A stretch of 8,987 nt of DNA, taken from NCBI GenBank assembly GCA_965524675.1, contig CBERPN010000175.1:1-8987 (forward strand), in the 5' to 3' direction. The notes under the pieces are model-generated. The model was not told where the DNA came from. It searched no databases and worked only from the letters and a program-made list of their open reading frames with translations. A program made the position numbers and the translations under genes. The stretch is from CALLQB01 sp036479275 (GTDB lineage Bacteria; Actinomycetota; Acidimicrobiia; Acidimicrobiales; SHLQ01). Below are positions 5,734 to 8,987 of this stretch, piece after piece (positions within the stretch are counted from its first letter, which is position 1; each line of letters begins with the position of its first letter).

Positions 5734-7085
5734 TGGGTCGGGTACGTCGAACCACCGAACTTGGGTTAATCGTCCTAGGTTCGGTGATTATCGCCGGTGC
5801 GTACACATTGGCGAGCCTGGGTCGCAACGCATCTATCCCAGCCAACCTGGGGCCGTTCCTCGGAATAATCCTGGCCTTGCTGGTCGGTGCACATGTTGCA
5901 ACCCGATGGCTGGCGCCCGAAGCGGACGGGCTACTGCTGCCATTGGCTGCACTGCTAAATGGCATTGGATATGTGTTCATAGTTCGCCTCGCCGGTGAGC
6001 GAAACGTGCCAAGCGACCTGCCCGGTCTTCAAGCCACATGGACAGCGCTGGGTATTGCTGCCTATGTCGGAACGCTGCTTCTCGTTCGCAACTCTCGAGT
6101 GCTCGACCAGTACCGCTATTCCTTTGCCGTCGCCGGAATCTCGCTGCTGCTGACACCGCTGGTTCCCGGTATCGGCCGCCAGATCAACGGTGCTCGAATC
6201 TGGGCGAGTATCGGCCCCATCAATTTCCAGCCCGGTGAGTTCGCCAAGATTGCCTTAGCGATCTTCTTTGCTTCGTATCTCGTCGAGAAGCGAGAGCTGT
6301 TGCAAATAGCAACCACTCGAATTGGTCCTCTTCACATCCCTGAGGTTCGCCATATTGGGCCACTGTTGTTGGCATGGGGTGCGTCGATCGTTGTGATGGT
6401 GGCCGAGAAAGACCTTGGGTCGTCGCTACTCTTCTTCGCCCTGTTCGCAGTAATGGTCTGGGTGGCCACAGATCGCGTTGCCTACTTGCTCACCTCGTTC
6501 GTTCTCTTCGCGGTCGGCGCCTTTCTGGCTTGGACGCAGTTCAGCCATGTGCAGGACCGAGTCGATATCTGGATCGACCCCTGGGCAGACGCGTCGGGTT
6601 CCGGCTTTCAGGTTCTTCAGTCGATGTTCGCATTCGCCACCGGGGGCATTACCGGTACCGGACTGGGGTTGGGTGACCCCGAACGCATCCCTGAAGTCGA
6701 AACCGACTTCATCTTCGCGGCGATCGGCGAGGAACTCGGGTTGGTCGGCGCCACCGCTATCCTGCTCTGCTATCTGCTGATGATCGGCTCGGGATTGCGG
6801 GTTGCGACCCGCGCCGAAGCGCCGTTCGACAAGCTTTTGGCAGTGGGGCTCACCGGATTGCTCGGCATGCAGACCTTCATCATCATCGGTGGCGTAACCC
6901 GGTTGGTACCGCTCACCGGAATCACCCTGCCGTTTGTCTCCTACGGCGGATCGTCGCTGCTGTCGAACTACATACTGCTCGCCTTGCTGATGCGAATCTC
7001 AGATGAGACCGCCAAACGCGAGAGAGTGCGCGCCGAGCGTGCCGACCAGCCCGACCAAATCGCGCCCAGTCAGATGCCCGCATGA
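5733..7085 (+). CDS. rodA: RodA/FtsW-type SEDS peptidoglycan glycosyltransferase
   Basis: 450-residue polytopic membrane enzyme that polymerises lipid II into glycan strands together with the class B PBP encoded next. Hydrophobic segments run from residue about 10 to 422. SEDS hallmarks are 'GRQINGARIW' (148-157), 'FQPGEFAKI' (165-173), 'EKDLGSSLLFF' (225-235), 'ETDFIFAAIGEELGLVG' (323-339) and 'GVTRLVPLTG' (387-396) leading into 'PFVSYGGSS' (400-408). D325 corresponds to the essential extracellular Asp of RodA/FtsW. The charged C-terminus (about 421-450) is cytoplasmic. The ATG overlaps the pstP stop (TAATG) and has no clear ribosome binding site, so translation probably depends on coupling. 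The position between pstP and pbpA identifies it as the elongation-type enzyme RodA rather than the divisome FtsW, although sequence alone separates them poorly. Confidence 0.95.
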   Translation: MGRVRRTTELGLIVLGSVIIAGAYTLASLGRNASIPANLGPFLGIILALLVGAHVATRWLAPEADGLLLPLAALLNGIGYVFIVRLAGERNVPSDLPGLQATWTALGIAAYVGTLLLVRNSRVLDQYRYSFAVAGISLLLTPLVPGIGRQINGARIWASIGPINFQPGEFAKIALAIFFASYLVEKRELLQIATTRIGPLHIPEVRHIGPLLLAWGASIVVMVAEKDLGSSLLFFALFAVMVWVATDRVAYLLTSFVLFAVGAFLAWTQFSHVQDRVDIWIDPWADASGSGFQVLQSMFAFATGGITGTGLGLGDPERIPEVETDFIFAAIGEELGLVGATAILLCYLLMIGSGLRVATRAEAPFDKLLAVGLTGLLGMQTFIIIGGVTRLVPLTGITLPFVSYGGSSLLSNYILLALLMRISDETAKRERVRAERADQPDQIAPSQMPA

Positions 7086-8602
7086 ACCGCCAGATCCGAC
7101 GCTTCGGTGCCGGGCTCATGGTGTTGTATGTGCTGCTGTTCGCACAACTCAACCGGCTGCAAGTCTTTGGCGCCGAACGATTGGTCGACGACCCGAACAA
7201 CACCCGGCCGATCGTGCGAGACTACGGGCAACGCCGAGGCTCGATCAGCACAGCCGATGGGGTGCTCATCGCGTTCTCTGAAGAACTCGACGAAGGCCAG
7301 TTCCGTCGCCAACGCGTCTACCCCGAAGAGCACCTCTACGCGCACACGACTGGCTTCTTCTCGTTCAACTTCGGAGCCGAGGGACTGGAGAAAATCTACA
7401 CCGATGAACTTGCGGGCAAGACCACCGAGCAGGAGTTTGGCAGCATCTCTGACCTATTCGTCGATCACGACAACACCGGCCATCTCATCACGAGTCTGAA
7501 TCACGAACTTCAACAGACCGCCCGCGATGCGCTCGGCGACCGCCGTGGCTCGGTGGTCGCGATCGAGCCGAGCACCGGAAATGTTGTGGCCCTCTGGAGC
7601 TGGCCCAGCTATGACCCAAACCTTCTCAGCTCGATCGACCAGGATACATCGCGGGCCGCCTGGCTTTTTCACAACGCACTCAACCCGAGCCCGCTCATTC
7701 CCAAGGCATACCGCGAGACATACTTCCCGGGTTCCACCTTCAAGGTGGTAACCGCTTCGGCCGCCCTGGAATCGGGCAACGTCACCGCCACCTCGCCGGT
7801 GTACCCGGTCGTTACGTCCTACACCCCTCCACTAACGACCTCCGGCATCGGCAATTTTGGCGGCAGTAGCTGCGGTGGAGATCTGTTTGAAGCCATACGT
7901 CGGTCGTGCAATAGTGCGATTGCGCAAATGGCTGTGGAGGAAATCGGCCCCGACACCCTTGCCGATGTGGCCGAACGCTTCGGGTTTAACAGGAAGCCTC
8001 CCCTCGACTTGCCAGCGGTGGCAAAATCTAACTTCGCCACCGACTACGGACCGTTCAACCGGACCAACACGACCGCCGCTGGTCGCGACTACGACGTCTT
8101 CGACAACACTCCAGCGTTTGCGCAAGCCGCCATCGGCCAGTTCGAAACCAAAGCGACCCCGCTTCAGATGGCCATGGTGGCCGCGACCGTGGGCAATGGT
8201 GGCAGGCTAATGGCACCCAAACTTGTCACCGAGATTCGCGATGTCGACGGCAACGTTATAGAAACTAACGACGACAAATTGTTTGACATTCCCCTTGGCC
8301 GAGGCACCGCAGAACTCATGCGCGAGGCAATGGTTAACGTCGTCGAAAGTGGGACCGCGAAACGTTTGCAGACCCCCGGCTGGGAAGTAGGCGGCAAGAC
8401 GGGCACCGCTCAGTTGGCACAATCGATCGAAGCCACCCACGCGTGGATCATCAGCTTCGTTGGTCGGCCCGGCGAGAAGTCAGATCTTGCCATTGCGGTG
8501 ATAATCGAGGTCGACCCAGAAATCGGCCAACAAACCGGTGGCGTAGCGGCCGCCCCGGTAGCAAAAGCCTTAATAGACAAGTTCGTCGAACTCCAAAACT
8601 GA
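7082..8602 (+). CDS. pbpA: class B penicillin-binding protein PbpA (transpeptidase)
   Basis: 506-residue D,D-transpeptidase that cross-links the glycan strands made by RodA. A short cytoplasmic N-terminus and one membrane anchor (about residues 8-26, 'FGAGLMVLYVLLFAQLN') are followed by a PBP dimerisation/pedestal region (about 30-145). The transpeptidase domain runs from about 155 to 505. Its active-site motifs are complete: S218-T-F-K221 in 'PGSTFKVVTA', S275-C-N277, and K439-T-G441 in 'GGKTGTAQ'. The length matches actinobacterial PbpA (about 490). The ATG overlaps the rodA stop by 4 bp (ATGA) with no separate ribosome binding site, so it is translationally coupled. The TGA at 8600-8602 lies inside the left arm of a long inverted repeat. 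There is no PASTA domain; in this cluster PASTA repeats are normally carried by the kinase. Confidence 0.96.
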   Translation: MNRQIRRFGAGLMVLYVLLFAQLNRLQVFGAERLVDDPNNTRPIVRDYGQRRGSISTADGVLIAFSEELDEGQFRRQRVYPEEHLYAHTTGFFSFNFGAEGLEKIYTDELAGKTTEQEFGSISDLFVDHDNTGHLITSLNHELQQTARDALGDRRGSVVAIEPSTGNVVALWSWPSYDPNLLSSIDQDTSRAAWLFHNALNPSPLIPKAYRETYFPGSTFKVVTASAALESGNVTATSPVYPVVTSYTPPLTTSGIGNFGGSSCGGDLFEAIRRSCNSAIAQMAVEEIGPDTLADVAERFGFNRKPPLDLPAVAKSNFATDYGPFNRTNTTAAGRDYDVFDNTPAFAQAAIGQFETKATPLQMAMVAATVGNGGRLMAPKLVTEIRDVDGNVIETNDDKLFDIPLGRGTAELMREAMVNVVESGTAKRLQTPGWEVGGKTGTAQLAQSIEATHAWIISFVGRPGEKSDLAIAVIIEVDPEIGQQTGGVAAAPVAKALIDKFVELQN

Positions 8603-8689
8603 CGGTGTCCCTAATCACGGCATCCCTAATGTTGACGGAACGCTCGATTAGAGACGCTTTTGTTAGGGACGTGTCTGACACCGTCAGTT
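8597..8689. repeat. large symmetric inverted repeat between pbpA and pknB (terminator/attenuator or operator array)
   Basis: AACTGACGGTGTC (8597-8609) is the perfect reverse complement of GACACCGTCAGTT (8677-8689). Nested inside are two copies of TCCCTAAT (8608-8615, 8623-8630) and two inverted partners, ATTAGAGA (8647-8654, one mismatch) and GTTAGGGA (8662-8669, one end mismatch). The copies in each pair start 15 bp apart, and all four share one centre of symmetry near 8638.5. GTGTC-T-GACAC (8671-8681) is a further small palindrome. The left arm covers the pbpA stop codon, and a short T run (8694-8697) follows the right arm. As RNA it would form a long interrupted hairpin able to stop or slow transcription before pknB; as DNA it could be a multi-site operator. 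Confidence 0.7.
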
Positions 8690-8703
8690 GGCTTTTGGGT
8701 TAC

Positions 8704-8709
8704 TAGACT
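8704..8709 (+). promoter_or_regulatory. candidate -10 box for a leaderless pknB transcript
   Basis: TAGACT fits the actinobacterial TANNNT -10 consensus. It is followed by 8 nt and then the kinase ATG (8718), which places the transcription start on or next to the ATG. No Shine-Dalgarno sequence lies before that ATG. CCGTCA at 8681-8686, 17 bp upstream, is a poor -35 and overlaps the right arm of the inverted repeat, so the repeat could influence this promoter. Confidence 0.5.
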
Positions 8710-8717
8710 GACGCCCT

Positions 8718-8987
8718 ATGCCAGAAAGTGGGCCGACCGTATTCAACGGTAGGTATGAACTCCATCGTCAACTCGCGCGCGGCGGCACAGCCGACGTGTT
8801 TCTCGCGCGCGATCAACTACTCGACCGGCCAGTGGCGATCAAGGTGTTGTTCTCTTCGTTCGCTGCCGACGAATCGTTTGTCGACAGGTTCCGCCATGAA
8901 GCCCAAGCGGCCGCAAACCTAAGCCACCCCAACATCGTCGCGATCTACGATTGGGGCGAGGAACGCGGCACCTACTTCATCGTCATG
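8718..8987 (+). CDS. pknB: PknB-type Ser/Thr protein kinase, N-terminal 90 residues
   Basis: Start of a eukaryotic-like Hanks-type kinase that phosphorylates cell-wall and division proteins. The frame is open from ATG 8718 to the last base of the window. Visible are 'GRYELHRQLARGGTADVFLA' (residues 11-30) forming the nucleotide-binding loop, the ATP-anchoring lysine K42 in 'RPVAIKVL', and the partner glutamate E61 in 'FRHEAQAAANLSHPNIV'. Strands 4-5, 'IYDWGEERGTYFIVM', end at the window edge. The first Gly of the usual GxGGxAxV loop is Ala here (A20). The catalytic loop, transmembrane helix and any extracellular PASTA repeats lie outside. In mycobacteria pknA precedes pknB at this point, so the name pknB rests on the cluster and the N-terminal sequence, and pknA cannot be excluded. 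It is separated from pbpA by 115 bp with its own likely promoter. Confidence 0.85.
   Translation, partial: MPESGPTVFNGRYELHRQLARGGTADVFLARDQLLDRPVAIKVLFSSFAADESFVDRFRHEAQAAANLSHPNIVAIYDWGEERGTYFIVM

Noticed and set aside
8662..8669. TTAGGG/CCCTAA resemblance to telomere repeats
   Set aside because: There are only isolated, non-tandem copies in a bacterial cell-wall cluster; the inverted-repeat symmetry is the real feature.

Overview
The right two thirds of the window (about 3518 to the end) is the actinobacterial cell-envelope signalling and growth cluster, in the order fhaA, fhaB, pstP, rodA, pbpA and a pknB-type kinase cut off by the right edge. This order, the FhaA-type domain pairing, the moderately GC-rich coding style and apparently leaderless starts point to Actinomycetota. 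The short forms of FhaA and PstP and the kinase N-terminus suggest a deep-branching lineage such as Acidimicrobiia rather than mycobacteria or streptomycetes. That lineage call is an inference from memory of the families, not a computed result.

The left third (1-3283) looks like a worn accessory segment. It starts with an IS256-family (Mutator-type) transposase reading leftward out of the window (1-820). Next, on the minus strand, is an HxlR-type regulator broken by an in-frame loss of the winged-helix wing and by a frameshift (1008-1681). It is divergent from an intact class I SAM-dependent methyltransferase (1829-2623), whose leader carries a perfect 8+8 bp inverted repeat. Downstream lies the N-terminal stub of a metallo-beta-lactamase-fold (lactonase-like) gene that stops before its metal-binding motif (2649-2945), followed by about 340 bp with no recognisable gene. 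A tRNA-Leu(CAG) on the minus strand (3284-3367) closes the segment, with its 3' end facing the degraded DNA. This geometry is typical of an integration site.

In the conserved cluster, FhaA and FhaB are phosphothreonine-binding FHA proteins and PstP is the PP2C phosphatase that reverses Ser/Thr kinase signalling. RodA is the SEDS peptidoglycan polymerase, PbpA is its partner class B transpeptidase, and PknB is the kinase that tunes the system. fhaB-pstP and pstP-rodA overlap by 1 bp (TGATG, TAATG) and rodA-pbpA by 4 bp (ATGA), so these four genes are almost certainly one translationally coupled message. The kinase is set apart by 115 bp holding a large, highly symmetric inverted-repeat structure that begins on the pbpA stop codon, followed by a TANNNT -10 box placed to give a leaderless kinase mRNA.

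No wholly new system is evident. The observations most worth checking are the symmetric repeat between pbpA and pknB, the membrane-free PstP with an acidic tail, the linker-less FhaA, and the operator-like palindrome in front of a methyltransferase whose divergent regulator is broken.
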